Source: CAYPPG01 sp964412555 (GTDB lineage: Bacteria > Hinthialibacterota > Hinthialibacteria > Hinthialibacterales > Hinthialibacteraceae). Taken from it: a DNA stretch of 64,000 nucleotides. Shown here piece by piece: positions 16,914 to 26,290 of this stretch. The stretch is taken from positions 57,653-121,652 of the forward strand of contig CAYPPG010000015.1 of NCBI GenBank assembly GCA_964412555.1, in the 5' to 3' direction. Below the pieces are notes generated by a model. That model did not search any database and had not been told where the DNA came from. It was given only the letters and a program-made list of their open reading frames with translations. Every line of letters begins with the position of its first letter. Position 1 is the first letter of the stretch. The position numbers were made by a program, and so were the translations under genes.

Positions 16914-18042
16914 CTATGTTCCGTTTAACCGCCTCGCAGACAGTGATAACCTCGTCGTCGGACATGCCGGGATAAAATGGCAGGGTCACTTCTCCATTGG
17001 ATATTTTTTCCGTCATCGGGCAATTGGCTGAATCTCGGAATTCGCTGTACACGGAGAACCAATGGATCGGGGGGTAATGAATGGAAGTTTGGATTCCGTC
17101 TTTTTTCATTCCCTGCATAAATGATTCACGCCGGTTGGGATCCTTCAATAATATAGGGAAGATATGGTACCCGATATCTTCCGTCCTATTCAGAAATGGA
17201 ATTTGTATTTCACCCATTTCTTGTAATTGCTCGAGATAGAGACGGTAGATTTCTTTTCGGCGGTTTCCATTGGATTCCAGCCGTTGCAATTGGCTGTATC
17301 CGAGTGCGCTGCGTATCTCATCAATTCTATAATTATAGCCATATTCCATAACATCATACGAAAAAGCATGGCCGCGATGCCGGTCGAGAGTGAGGGTGGT
17401 CATTCCGTGGGAACGCATCAGCCGAATCCGTTCTGCAAGGGATTCATTTTGTGTGATGACCATTCCGCCTTCTCCGGTGGTCATGTTTTTATTGCTGAAA
17501 AAACTGAAGCAGCCGATATCTCCGAGGGTTCCACAGGCTTTTCCTTTTTGATAAGAAAACAAAGCATGCGCAGAATCTTCCACGACCGATAGATTGTACT
17601 TCGTGGCAATCGCCAATAGATCATCCATATGGCATGGAAATCCCGCATAATGGACAGCGAGGATGGCTCGTGTTTTTTCTGTCAATTTTCGTTCGAGGTC
17701 TTCCGGTGAAATCGTCCAATCTTCTTCACTATGCAGGTCTACGAAGACCGGTTTCGCTCCCAGAGCTTCGATGACATTTGCACAAGCGACGAATGTCAGG
17801 GAAGGGAGAAGGACTTCATCACCGGGTTGAATGCGGAGAGCGGATAAAGCCAGGTGTAAGGCGGCTGTTCCATTGCACACCGCTACTGCATATTGCGCTC
17901 CGATTCGGTGGGCGAATTCTTCTTCGAATTGCCGGGTTTTATCTCCCATGGTGAGCCAGTTGTCACGAATCGGTTCCGTTGCCGCTTGAATGTCGGCGCC
18001 GGTAATATCGGGGATGAAAAGGGGGATTTTCCAGTTTGTCAT
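16897..18042 (-). CDS. DegT/DnrJ/EryC1/StrS-family PLP aminotransferase
   Basis: A 381-residue sugar aminotransferase of the DegT family, which transaminates nucleotide-linked keto-sugars for surface polysaccharides. Visible features: substrate loop AVCNGTAALHLAL near 55, the PLP aspartate D156 in VVEDSAHA, and the PLP-binding lysine K185 in FFSNKNMTTGEGG. Length is typical. Its start overlaps the upstream nucleotidyltransferase gene by 4 bases (ATGA), so the two are translationally coupled. The exact sugar substrate is unknown. Confidence 0.93.
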   Translation of the reverse strand: MTNWKIPLFIPDITGADIQAATEPIRDNWLTMGDKTRQFEEEFAHRIGAQYAVAVCNGTAALHLALSALRIQPGDEVLLPSLTFVACANVIEALGAKPVFVDLHSEEDWTISPEDLERKLTEKTRAILAVHYAGFPCHMDDLLAIATKYNLSVVEDSAHALFSYQKGKACGTLGDIGCFSFFSNKNMTTGEGGMVITQNESLAERIRLMRSHGMTTLTLDRHRGHAFSYDVMEYGYNYRIDEIRSALGYSQLQRLESNGNRRKEIYRLYLEQLQEMGEIQIPFLNRTEDIGYHIFPILLKDPNRRESFMQGMKKDGIQTSIHYPPIHWFSVYSEFRDSANCPMTEKISNGEVTLPFYPGMSDDEVITVCEAVKRNIVISRQ

Positions 18043-18755
18043 TGTGGTAGATATCGTTCTCTATTGGTGGTGAATTCTTCTACGGCGCGATCCAGGTCTT
18101 CCGGTGTTCCCATGTCGAGCCAATGGCCGGAGAATTCATAGACTGCGACTTTCTTTTTTTGTTCCAAGAGGCAATGCATGAGTTGATCGAAGCCAAACGG
18201 TACATTGTCGGGAATGAAATTCACGATCGCGGGATTGAAAACATAGATTCCCATGCTGACATTGTAATCGAATTCCGGTTTTTCCTGGAAGGATGTCATG
18301 AATGCATTGTTGTTTTCTTTTTGATAGGATAGAACACCGAGCGGCAAACGGACATGCCGTTTGCAGGTGGCGACCGTGGCGATTGTTTGGTTGTCGAGGT
18401 GAGTGTTGAATAGAGTCCGGTAATTCAGATCGGTCAGCAGATCGCCATTCATCACGAGAAAGGGGTTGTCCAAATTTTGAATCAATTTTAGGGGACCGAT
18501 TGTGTTCAGGGGGCGGTCTTCGAGGGAATAATCGATTTTGATTCCCCATTTTCCTCCGTCTCCCATAACAGCCATGATCAAATCGGCGTGATAGCCAACA
18601 GCGATGGTTATATGATGGAAACCATGAGCGGCTAGTTGGCGTACCACTAATTCGATAATCGGCATGTCACCGATGGGTACCAGCGGTTTAGGGAGCACGA
18701 GCGTATAGGGATACAATCTTCGTCCTTGGCCTCCTGCGAGAAGGATCGCGCGCAT
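18039..18755 (-). CDS. Sugar-phosphate nucleotidyltransferase
   Basis: A 238-residue nucleotidyltransferase of the RmlA/GlmU-like fold. It has the pyrophosphorylase signature LLAGGQGRRLYPYT with KPLVPIGD, then FLVMNGDLLTD with the metal-binding Asp and EFSGHWLDMGTPEDL at the end. It would make an NDP-sugar for the coupled DegT enzyme next to it. It lacks a C-terminal left-handed helix, so it is the short form. Substrate unknown. Confidence 0.92.
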   Translation of the reverse strand: MRAILLAGGQGRRLYPYTLVLPKPLVPIGDMPIIELVVRQLAAHGFHHITIAVGYHADLIMAVMGDGGKWGIKIDYSLEDRPLNTIGPLKLIQNLDNPFLVMNGDLLTDLNYRTLFNTHLDNQTIATVATCKRHVRLPLGVLSYQKENNNAFMTSFQEKPEFDYNVSMGIYVFNPAIVNFIPDNVPFGFDQLMHCLLEQKKKVAVYEFSGHWLDMGTPEDLDRAVEEFTTNRERYLPQ

Positions 18756-18876
18756 TCGAGTCAGTAACCTCCGATCGGAAAAGTCAACATGTAGGGAATG
18801 ATAATACTCCTTGGAAGGAAAGAAAATAGATACTGCATATTCTCTGATCTGTAAAAAAATGCATATTTATCAAGAT

Positions 18877-18900
18877 CAAGGTTGAAAATTTTCAATCTTG
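18877..18900. repeat. Near-perfect 24-bp palindrome
   Basis: CAAGGTTGAAAA next to TTTTCAATCTTG, 12-bp arms with one G-T pair and no loop, in the intergenic space upstream of the nucleotidyltransferase. It could be an operator site or a hairpin; nothing in the sequence decides. Confidence 0.5.
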
Positions 18901-19098
18901 GAAAAAGATGGTGTCGTTTTGCATAGATATTTTTTTCCTGTTTCTGGGAATGATTCATACTTTTGCGGATACTCCTTTGGTGTTGTCTGCTTATCTATTT
19001 GAATTTACAGTACTTGTATCTAAGGAAGGAATATATTTTTGCGGAAATGGGGAAAAAATGGCAAAGCAGAGTTTACTACTGATGATTGGTATTTATTT

Positions 19099-19107
19099 TG
19101 CTATAAT
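19099..19107 (+). promoter_or_regulatory. Extended -10 promoter of a candidate small RNA
   Basis: TGCTATAAT is a perfect extended -10 (TGnTATAAT) with no clear -35. It would start transcription near 19114, directly in front of the structured element at 19126-19244. Confidence 0.5.
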
Positions 19108-19125
19108 AAATAATAGTGCTCTGAG

Positions 19126-19244
19126 TAATTAGATCATGCGATCTAATTATTTCAAAGGGTGAGGCTCCAGATAGTTGGTTTCTACTATTCGGGGACAAAT
19201 AGCAAGGGTTACCAATGTTTTTGGAGTTCTCACCCATTTTTTTT
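19126..19244 (+). ncRNA. Candidate structured RNA or leader upstream of a pseudopilin gene
   Basis: First a perfect 10-bp hairpin, TAATTAGATC / GATCTAATTA with loop ATGC (19126-19149). Then GGGTGAG (19157-19163) pairs with CTCACCC (19229-19235), and inside that CTCCA pairs with TGGAG, TTGGT with ACCAA, and CTATT with AATAG around CGGGGACA. T8 follows the outer stem at 19237-19244, as in an intrinsic terminator. The pseudopilin ATG lies 160 bases further on. No tRNA or familiar riboswitch pattern fits. It may be a small RNA or a ligand-controlled leader. The 74-residue frame at 18908-19132 has no ribosome site and is doubtful. Confidence 0.45.
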
Positions 19245-19404
19245 GTGAATTCTATTTGTTACTATCGAATTGATGGGATTGTGATTTCATGGGGTGGATG
19301 ATCATTTAAAAGGCGACTTTTCCACACGAGAAACTTGATTTCTATTGAAATTTATTGGATGATCCTTTCTGTATCAAATCAGTAGTGAAAACAAGGTCTA
19401 TCTG

Positions 19405-20016
19405 ATGAAAACAAAAGGATTCACTTTGATTGAATTGTTGATTGTCGTAGCCATTATCGGTATTTTGGCTGCTATTGCCGTGCCTAATTTCATCAATGCT
19501 CAAACTCGCGCCAAATTATCGAGGGTTTGGGCGGATATGCGAAACCTGAGTACCGCGATCAGCATGTATTCCAATGATAATGGGCGGCCTCCGATCGGTT
19601 CGTTGGAAGGCATGTCGCTTGGTCTATGGCCGCATGGACAGCGGCAAGCGTTGCTGCAATTGACAACACCTGTTTCCTATGTCGGCTCTCTCCCGTTGGA
19701 TCCCTTTATGGTTTCGCAATATGGAACGGCGGAATCCGATACCAATCGTAGTTCCTATACCTATAATTGTATGGTAAATCCGGATTGGCGTGCGGGGAAT
19801 TACCAATTTGCTTACGATGTCGGTTTCACGTGGTATTATTTTTCCCCCGGTCCGGCCAACACGATCGGAGCGCCGTGGCCTGATTATTTACTTGCGGCGA
19901 ACAATCCCGCTTATGGGGGGCAGCCGGAGGATCCAAAGGACCGTGTGTTCGATCCGAGTAATGGATTGACTTCGGAGGGATGGATTATTTGGACGAATAA
20001 AGGAAGGTATCCATAA
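19405..20016 (+). CDS. Prepilin-type pseudopilin-like protein
   Basis: A 203-residue protein with a short leader MKTKG before the cleavage and methylation motif FTLIELLIVVAII, with Glu at +5. The membrane helix is followed by a coiled helix (RAKLSRVWADMRNLSTAI) and a globular domain. The end contains FDPSNGLTSEGWIIW, matching the C-terminal signature of the other three. Such proteins are processed by a PilD-type peptidase and assembled by type IV pilus or type II secretion machinery, but no assembly genes are nearby. A structured element lies upstream. Confidence 0.9.
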   Translation: MKTKGFTLIELLIVVAIIGILAAIAVPNFINAQTRAKLSRVWADMRNLSTAISMYSNDNGRPPIGSLEGMSLGLWPHGQRQALLQLTTPVSYVGSLPLDPFMVSQYGTAESDTNRSSYTYNCMVNPDWRAGNYQFAYDVGFTWYYFSPGPANTIGAPWPDYLLAANNPAYGGQPEDPKDRVFDPSNGLTSEGWIIWTNKGRYP

Positions 20017-20176
20017 AGGATACGGCGATAAAAAGTTTGATTTCCATTTGGAACTAGTAGATATTGTGTAGACAGAATGTCCGCACCACAATTTTTCTTT
20101 TTGCTATGGCATCATAAAGAAAGATGTTTTTTTAATTGGGGATTTTTTATAAAAAATTGAAAAGGAGGGTAGTACC

Positions 20177-21892
20177 ATCCTTGGACTCGGTTTATTAGAC
20201 TGGATCGTTCTCATTGTATATTTGGTTGGGATCACGGTATTGGGAGTGTGGGCGGCCCGGCGTGTGAAGAATACCGTGGATTTTTTCATGGGAGGAAGGC
20301 GCTTTGGGAAGGCGTTTATGGTTTTCTTTGCGTTCGGAGCGGGAACGCATTCGGATCAAGCGGTTTCTGTGGCGTCGAAAACGTATACCAACGGATTATC
20401 GGGGATATGGTATCAATGGCTGTGGTTGTTTGCCACGCCTTTTTATTGGCTCATCGCTCCGATTTTCCGGCGGATGCGGGCGTTGACGACGGGGGATTAT
20501 TTTGAACTGCGTTATGCCAAATCCGTCGCTTCTCTGTTTGCCATTGTTGGGATTTTTCAGTTGGTGGTCACAATGGCAACGATGTTGAAAGGTTCGGGAG
20601 CGATGATTGTTGCCGTGACCGGTGAATCCATCAACGAGGTGTGGGCGGTGGCGATCATGACGGTTTTGTTCGTCACATATGGGATCGCCGGAGGGTTGCG
20701 GGCGGCGATTATTACGGATTTTATTCAGGGAATTTTGACCATTATTCTGTCTTTCATTGTGCTGCCTTTTGCTTTACAGACGGTTGGCGGGATGACCGGG
20801 CTGCGGCAAACAATTCAAAGTCCTGAAATGTTTGCGCTGGTAGCCCCGGGAGATATTACCGCTTTTTATATTGCCGTGATTGCTCTCAATGCGTTGGTCG
20901 GGATCGTTACGCAGCCGCATGTGATGTCAAATTGTGCGGCCGGGCGTACCGAGATGGATAATCGGGTCGGTTTTTGTTATGGAAATATGCTGAAGCGGCT
21001 TTGTACGGTGGCGTGGACTTTGACCGGTCTTTGTGCAGTGGCGTTGTATCCGGGGATGACTGATGCGGCTCAAATCGATCAGACATACGGTCTGATGGCG
21101 CGTGATCTGCTTCCTCTTGTGGCGCCTGGATTGATCGGTTTGTTCATTGCTTCGATGATTGCTTCCGTTATGTCTTCCTGTGATGCGATGATGGTGGCGT
21201 CTTCTGCATTGTTTACGGAAAATATCTATCGTCCTTATGTGGCGCAAGGAAGATCCCAGAAACATTATGTGTATGTGGGGCGGATGATTTCCGGGGTGAT
21301 TGTCGCTGCGAGTGTGTTTTATGCTTTCTTTCTTGAAAGTGTCATTCACGGTTTGGAAACGTTTTGGAAAATTCAGGCGGTGATGGGGATTGCGTTTTGG
21401 GTCGGTTTATTCTGGCGCAGGGCGACGACTGCGGCAGCGTGGGCATCGACGGTGGTGGCGTTCTTTTTCGTGTTGGTGACGGCGAATGTGTTTTCTTTTG
21501 TGTTCGATGTCAATGAATTTGCGGTGCGCTATTTTCCTGCTTTTTGTGTGTACGATGGGATGCTTCGGCTTCCTGTACAAATGTTGATTTATCTCTCGGT
21601 GGGTTTGATCACGATGCTCGTGGTAAGTTGTTTCACGACCCGTACCGATTCCGAAAAATTGGACCGCCTCTATCGCTGTTTGCGCACACCGATTGCGAAG
21701 GATGAAAATCCGACCGAACCTTTTACCGTTCCGGAGGATTCACAGCCGGAAGCGGTTCGGAAAATGATTTCTCATCCCGATTTCGAGATACCCGTTCCCA
21801 GCCGGACGGGGATTATCGGGTTTCTTGTTGCTTGGATGTGTGTTGGGATTCTGATCGGAATCGTTTATTGGATTGCCGGGATCGGTGCTTAA
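20177..21892 (+). CDS. Sodium:solute symporter family protein, probable AUC start
   Basis: A member of the SSS (solute:sodium symporter) family with about 13 membrane helices. Family features: DFFMGGRRFG near residue 40, GTHSDQAVSVASKTYTNG, ALTTGDYFELRY, and TYGIAGGLRAAIITDFIQG. The solute is unknown. In-frame codons extend upstream of the first TTG (20222) and encode LGLGLLDWIVLIVYL, the normal family N-terminus. The only position at correct spacing (8 bases) from AAAGGAGG (20161-20168) is an ATC at 20177. Either AUC is used as start or the ATG has been lost. It ends overlapping the convergent CGGC gene by 4 bases. Confidence 0.85.
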   Translation: MLGLGLLDWIVLIVYLVGITVLGVWAARRVKNTVDFFMGGRRFGKAFMVFFAFGAGTHSDQAVSVASKTYTNGLSGIWYQWLWLFATPFYWLIAPIFRRMRALTTGDYFELRYAKSVASLFAIVGIFQLVVTMATMLKGSGAMIVAVTGESINEVWAVAIMTVLFVTYGIAGGLRAAIITDFIQGILTIILSFIVLPFALQTVGGMTGLRQTIQSPEMFALVAPGDITAFYIAVIALNALVGIVTQPHVMSNCAAGRTEMDNRVGFCYGNMLKRLCTVAWTLTGLCAVALYPGMTDAAQIDQTYGLMARDLLPLVAPGLIGLFIASMIASVMSSCDAMMVASSALFTENIYRPYVAQGRSQKHYVYVGRMISGVIVAASVFYAFFLESVIHGLETFWKIQAVMGIAFWVGLFWRRATTAAAWASTVVAFFFVLVTANVFSFVFDVNEFAVRYFPAFCVYDGMLRLPVQMLIYLSVGLITMLVVSCFTTRTDSEKLDRLYRCLRTPIAKDENPTEPFTVPEDSQPEAVRKMISHPDFEIPVPSRTGIIGFLVAWMCVGILIGIVYWIAGIGA

Positions 21893-22251
21893 AAGATTGT
21901 ATCGGGTTTGTAAGGATGGGTGCCTTCAATGACTTCAATACCGGCTTTATTTTTTACCGCTTCGAGCAGTTTGTCTTTGTAGGGGCAGCCATTTAAAATG
22001 CAGGGAGCGATGTGAATTTTGGTTGGTAATTCGTTCATTGGAGTATTCCATAGCTTGAGTTGGATCAAACGGTTCACGGTTGCTCCGCCGGGGCAGTCAC
22101 CGCAACTCAAAATACCAATCAACTCGGCATCAGTTTCCGTATAGCGGGAGAATTCACCGTCTTTCCGGTTGAAACCTACATTACAGCGAGAACAAGCGAT
22201 ACAAATATCATCCATCGTTTTTTTGCATCCAAGGATGAGGATTTTTTCCAT
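21889..22251 (-). CDS. CGGC-domain cysteine-rich protein
   Basis: A 120-residue protein with many cysteines: LGCKKTMDDICIACSRC at the start, GILSCGDCPGG in the middle, and APCILNGCPYKDKL near the end. This is the CGGC domain family, presumed metal-binding, frequent in anaerobes; function is unproven. It is convergent with the symporter gene. The start ATG at 22251 is preceded by an AAGGA-like site. Confidence 0.8.
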   Translation of the reverse strand: MEKILILGCKKTMDDICIACSRCNVGFNRKDGEFSRYTETDAELIGILSCGDCPGGATVNRLIQLKLWNTPMNELPTKIHIAPCILNGCPYKDKLLEAVKNKAGIEVIEGTHPYKPDTIF

Positions 22252-22760
22252 GGTTTTATTCCTTTCTTTATAATTACAGAAATAAAGATTCTTGTTGAGA
22301 GAATTTGAGACTATCCGTAGAAGACCTTATCATACATGCCGGAAAAATTTTACCCTTTTGGGAGATATTTCTGGAATTGATTGGTCTGTGCGTTTCATGT
22401 GCAGACCAGAGGTCTGCACCACAATATTGATGGAGAATGCTCATGCTTGATTTGGTTACAACCCAAGAGGAATGTTTTATGGTTAAATCGTGTAAAGGTT
22501 TGATGGGATGTTACCGAAAAAGATCTAGATTTATGTAAAGGATTGTATATTTTTCTCTCTATTGGTATTATGCTTTAATATGAATGGTATACTGTGAAAT
22601 GATTGGGACTATGATTCTAACTTGTTGATATATCGAAAAAAGTATCCAGAAGATTTCAAGAAACTTGATCATTTGCAAAGCGAAATGTAAATTTTGTGTG
22701 TAATTTTGCATAAGGTGTCATTTTTTTCAGCATGTTACCGGATGAAAGGTTTAGCGCCGA
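22252..22760. other. Intergenic region with one palindrome
   Basis: No coding sequence is supported. It contains the palindrome at 22399-22419 and a long AT-rich tail before the next gene. Confidence 0.6.
22399..22419. repeat. GTGCAGACC/GGTCTGCAC palindrome
   Basis: Perfect 9-bp arms around AGA, followed by CACAAT. The phrase GCACCACAAT also occurs after a degenerate copy at about 20083-20092, indicating a dispersed family. Confidence 0.75.
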
Positions 22761-23750
22761 ATGAGTGAACGGTATGAACGTGCCAAAGAAGAGATAACGA
22801 ACGCTTTGGTTGAAGAATATTTACGGCAAAATCCTGGTGTGGACAAACATCAGGTGATGATGGCCTGTAAGGAAGGCCGGTTGATTTTAACCGATATGGC
22901 GGCTGTCCTGGCAGAAATGAAAGTACGAAAGAATTTTCGCGATTCACTCGACAATGCCGGCCGTATGTTCGCGAGTATAACCGTTCACGAAAATCAGCGG
23001 TGGAAAGAATGTATTGCCTCTACGGAACAGTCGAAATTGATTATCGATTGTCTTCATTCCACGCCTTTTAATCTTTTTGATTCGGATGATTGGAACCGCG
23101 AACATTCGTTTATCAAGAAACAAGAGAGAATATGTGCGCGCGCCACGGTAAAACTGGAAGAGTATAAAGAGAAAATTGCGGATTTGAAGAAACAAAAGAA
23201 GTCCGTTCAAAGCCCGATCGGTAGAACGTATGTGATTGAATATTTGAAGTGGGTGATCGATCAACTGAATGTATTGCATAAAGTGTATGGAAAGGAGATC
23301 GAGTTAGGAGATCAATTCGAGCAATGTGCTTCAGGATATGTCGATGTTACATTTAATGAAATAAAGAAAGATAGAACCGCCTTTGATCTTGCTGAAATGA
23401 ATAAAGTGTTGAAAGCCTTGACCGGTGATAAGAAGGACGCTTTGGAAATTGATAGTTCCATGGAACTCAATATTGATTTGTTAATCAAAGCCAAAAATTC
23501 AATGAACGAAGCGGTTGAAAAAATGAAAAACAAAGTCGAGAAGCGGCGGGAACAATTCCAAGAAGTGTGGTCGACGATTACTGCCATGCAGGATGTCGTG
23601 AAAAATATGGAAGAAATGAACAAACTTGATAAAGAGGGAAAAATGCCGGCCGAGCCCGTGGATGTTGAAGTGGAACCCAAAGAGGATACATCATCGACGA
23701 GAAGGATGGCGCGCTTTATCAGTGGTGTGAAAGACAAATTCAACCGTTGA
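22761..23750 (+). CDS. Coiled-coil hypothetical protein
   Basis: A 329-residue, highly charged and helical protein. Long heptad-like stretches (KLEEYKEKIADLKKQKKS, then KNSMNEAVEKMKNKVEKRR and onward) predict a coiled coil, and the end is basic (RRMARFISGVKDKFNR). There is no signal peptide and no membrane helix, so it is probably cytoplasmic. The gene is monocistronic. No family recognised. Confidence 0.6.
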   Translation: MSERYERAKEEITNALVEEYLRQNPGVDKHQVMMACKEGRLILTDMAAVLAEMKVRKNFRDSLDNAGRMFASITVHENQRWKECIASTEQSKLIIDCLHSTPFNLFDSDDWNREHSFIKKQERICARATVKLEEYKEKIADLKKQKKSVQSPIGRTYVIEYLKWVIDQLNVLHKVYGKEIELGDQFEQCASGYVDVTFNEIKKDRTAFDLAEMNKVLKALTGDKKDALEIDSSMELNIDLLIKAKNSMNEAVEKMKNKVEKRREQFQEVWSTITAMQDVVKNMEEMNKLDKEGKMPAEPVDVEVEPKEDTSSTRRMARFISGVKDKFNR

Positions 23751-23907
23751 TCATCGGCGTGTGAAATCGGGGATTTTTTCTATTTTTTCTATTATTAATA
23801 ATGAGTCAATGAGGGGAGCCTTCGTGACGAGCAGGATTTCGCATTACGTCTGAGATCGTTGTCGAATTGTATATGCGATTTCCGCCACGTTAGCTTTGTT
23901 TTAGGAA

Positions 23908-24741
23908 TTATGCTACTGTGTTTTTCAATATCCCAATTTTTTCAATTTCCACTTCTACAACATCGCCGGATTTCATGGCGCTGGTTTGGCCGGGGGTGCC
24001 GGTGAAAAGGAGATCGCCGGCGAGAAGCGTCATGTGCCGGCTGGCGAAGCTGACGAGAGTGGGGACGTCGAAGATTAAGTCGCTGGTGCGCTGTTGTTGT
24101 TTGACTTCGCCGTTGAGCCGAGTGGTAAGCAGCAGATCATCATAGTTCACGCCGGCGGCGATCGAGGGACCGAGAGGCGCAAATGTATCACTCGCTTTGG
24201 CACGCCACCACTGCACGTCGTTTTGCTGCCAGTCGCGGGCGCTGACATCATTTCCGCAGGTGACGCCGAAGATGCACTGACGCGCTTCATCCGGGGAGAC
24301 GTTTTTCGCTTTTTTGCCAATGATGGCGACCAGTTCTCCTTCGTAATGGACGTCGTTTGTTCCGGGTGGGATGACAATGGTTTCAGCGGGGCTGATCAAG
24401 GCGGAGGGAGCTTTGATGAACAGTTCAGGATGATCGGGTTTGGGCATGTCTCCGCGGTGGCTGGTGTAATTTCCGGCGGAAGCCAGGACTTTGGAGGGAC
24501 GGCAGGGAAACAACAATTTCACTTCGGTGAGTGGATATGTTTTTTCAGTCGGTGTCGGTTCACGGAATAGGTTCCCTTTCAGTTCGCGGACGTTTTCACC
24601 TTCGAGCAGCCCGTAGGCGATTCTTCTTTGAGTGCGAAAACGGACATAGTGTTTGACGGTGGGTTTTTCCGAAGCGGTGGAAAAGGCAGCCGTTGCAGTT
24701 GCAACGGTGGATTGAATGAAGAATCGGCGGTTTATCGGCAT
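23908..24741 (-). CDS. Fumarylacetoacetate hydrolase-family protein with Tat-like leader
   Basis: A 277-residue protein with the FAH catalytic fold: KAPSALISP, the metal-binding HYEGELVAIIGKKAK, GVTCGNDVSARDWQ, FAPLGPSI, LLFTGTPG and GDVVEVEIEKIG. The family catalyses C-C bond hydrolysis or decarboxylation or hydration of 2-keto acids. Residues 1-30 (PINRRFFIQSTVATATAA) form a twin-arginine-like signal, unusual for this normally cytosolic family, though the leader is weak. The substrate cannot be deduced. Confidence 0.9.
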   Translation of the reverse strand: MPINRRFFIQSTVATATAAFSTASEKPTVKHYVRFRTQRRIAYGLLEGENVRELKGNLFREPTPTEKTYPLTEVKLLFPCRPSKVLASAGNYTSHRGDMPKPDHPELFIKAPSALISPAETIVIPPGTNDVHYEGELVAIIGKKAKNVSPDEARQCIFGVTCGNDVSARDWQQNDVQWWRAKASDTFAPLGPSIAAGVNYDDLLLTTRLNGEVKQQQRTSDLIFDVPTLVSFASRHMTLLAGDLLFTGTPGQTSAMKSGDVVEVEIEKIGILKNTVA

Positions 24742-24914
24742 GAGTGGGTTCCTCCCTGAAATATAAGGATCGGGGATTTACATTCCCGTCTACCTACTGC
24801 CATTCCTGTGGGATTAAACAAGGATCGAGTGACAGTACTGTAAATCGTAAAACATTTCGGAAAGAAAGGAAATGGGGGACATGGAGAGATGGGGGATTTA
24901 CAGCTATTTTCTGT

Positions 24915-24999
24915 CACCCCTTCAGGGTGGAATTTATCGATATACGTAAATTACCAGGGGCGTTGCCCACTGGCTATCTTCTTTAACCCCGTTGGGGTA
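24915..24999. repeat. Three-hairpin dispersed element, copy 1
   Basis: Consecutive hairpins: CACCC-CTTCA-GGGTG (24915-24929), CCAGGGGC-GTT-GCCCACTGG (24954-24972) and ACCCC-GTT-GGGGT (24986-24998). A related two-hairpin copy lies at 56171-56217, where loops are kept but one stem has changed on both sides. No gene is supported in 24742-25157 apart from this element. Confidence 0.85.
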
Positions 25000-25157
25000 T
25001 GGTTTCCTACACGGGTCAAACTCCTACTGGTTCTGATAAAGGTAATTGTCATCAACAATTTCCGTTCATACAAGTTTCATAAACATAACTCTGTAAGTAT
25101 TATATATCTCTTTGAGTGGATTGTTTTTTGATTCGATGAAAATAAAAGGAGAGATTG

Positions 25158-26270
25158 ATGAAGATTTTAGTAACGGGTGGAGCCGGATTTATTGGCTCGT
25201 TTATCGTCGATGAATTGGTGCGCCGTGGACATTCTGTTCGTATTTTGGACAATCTCGATCCGCAAGTTCATCCGAATGAAGCAAAACCGGATTACTTGAA
25301 TCCGGAAGCCGAGTTTATCCAAGGCGATGTACGCGATTCCGAGATGTTGAACAAAGCGTTGGATGGTTGTGAAATTGTGTTCCATGAAGCCGCCGCTGTC
25401 GGCATGGGGCAGTCGCAATATCTTATTCGTCATTATGTCGATGTGAATACCTGTGGAACCGCCAATCTGCTCGATCTCTTGGTCAATACCAAGCATTCCG
25501 TTCAAAAACTGATCGTGGCTGCTTCGCAATCCAGTTACGGCGAAGGATGCTGCGAATGCCCCGAACATTGTAGGATCAAGCCGGATTTCCGCTCCGAAGA
25601 GCAACTCCAACAGAAACGCTGGGAGCACGAATGTCCGCAGTGTGGAGCTGTTATGAAGCCGGTCGCCACTCCGGAAAGCACGCCCATGGATTGCCGTGCC
25701 ATTTATGCCATGACCAAACGCGATCAGGAAGAAATGGTGCTGAACATCGGGCGAACCTATAATCTCCCTACTGTTGCACTCCGATATTTCAATGTCTATG
25801 GTCCGCGCCAATCTCTTTCGAATCCTTATACGGGTGTATTGGCAATCTTTATGAGCCGCTTGGCGAATGGTAATTCTCCTGTGATCTATGAAGACGGTTT
25901 GCAGACCCGCGATTTCATTTCCGTTCACGATATCGTCCAGGCCAATCTATTGGCGATGGAAAGTGAGAAAGCGAATTATGAGGTTTTTAATGTAGGGGAT
26001 GGAAAACCCACAACGGTGAAAGATGTTGCGCTTCTCTTGGCAAAAGTATTGAATTCTTCGATTGAGCCGACACTCACCGAGCAATACCGCAAAGGAGATA
26101 CACGTCACAGCTACGCTGATATTTCCAAAATCCACTCTCGGCTTGGATTTCAACCCAAGGTCACTCTTGAAGAAGGCATGAAAGAACTCGTCCAGTGGTC
26201 CCAAACTGTCGAAGCGGAAGACAAATTCGAACAAGCGGCCAAAGAACTAGCCTCCCGCGGCTTGGCCTAA
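25158..26270 (+). CDS. NAD-dependent nucleotide-sugar epimerase with cysteine insertion
   Basis: A 370-residue extended short-chain dehydrogenase. The NAD-binding motif is TGGAGFIG, the active-site motif YAMTKRDQE, and RYFNVYGPRQ and DFISVHDIVQANL are typical. Between residues 130 and 180 there is an insertion with cysteines (CCECPEHC and CPQCG) suggesting a structural zinc site, as in dTDP-L-rhamnose 4-epimerase-like proteins. The ATG at 25158 follows AAAAGGAGAG. It would act in nucleotide-sugar synthesis; the exact substrate is inferred only loosely. Confidence 0.88.
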   Translation: MKILVTGGAGFIGSFIVDELVRRGHSVRILDNLDPQVHPNEAKPDYLNPEAEFIQGDVRDSEMLNKALDGCEIVFHEAAAVGMGQSQYLIRHYVDVNTCGTANLLDLLVNTKHSVQKLIVAASQSSYGEGCCECPEHCRIKPDFRSEEQLQQKRWEHECPQCGAVMKPVATPESTPMDCRAIYAMTKRDQEEMVLNIGRTYNLPTVALRYFNVYGPRQSLSNPYTGVLAIFMSRLANGNSPVIYEDGLQTRDFISVHDIVQANLLAMESEKANYEVFNVGDGKPTTVKDVALLLAKVLNSSIEPTLTEQYRKGDTRHSYADISKIHSRLGFQPKVTLEEGMKELVQWSQTVEAEDKFEQAAKELASRGLA

Positions 26271-26290
26271 ACAACGCGCCCATAATGTAA

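Noticed and set aside
18908..19132. Small membrane protein of 74 residues
   Set aside because: No ribosome site, and it runs into the hairpin of the candidate RNA; not enough support to call.
19157..19235. tRNA gene
   Set aside because: The 7-bp end stem and 79-nt size suggested a tRNA, but there is no T-loop or anticodon arm of tRNA type.
19157..19235. Cyclic-di-GMP (GEMM) riboswitch
   Set aside because: Only GGGTTACC resembles the GEMM core; the AAACC and GNRA-type parts are missing.
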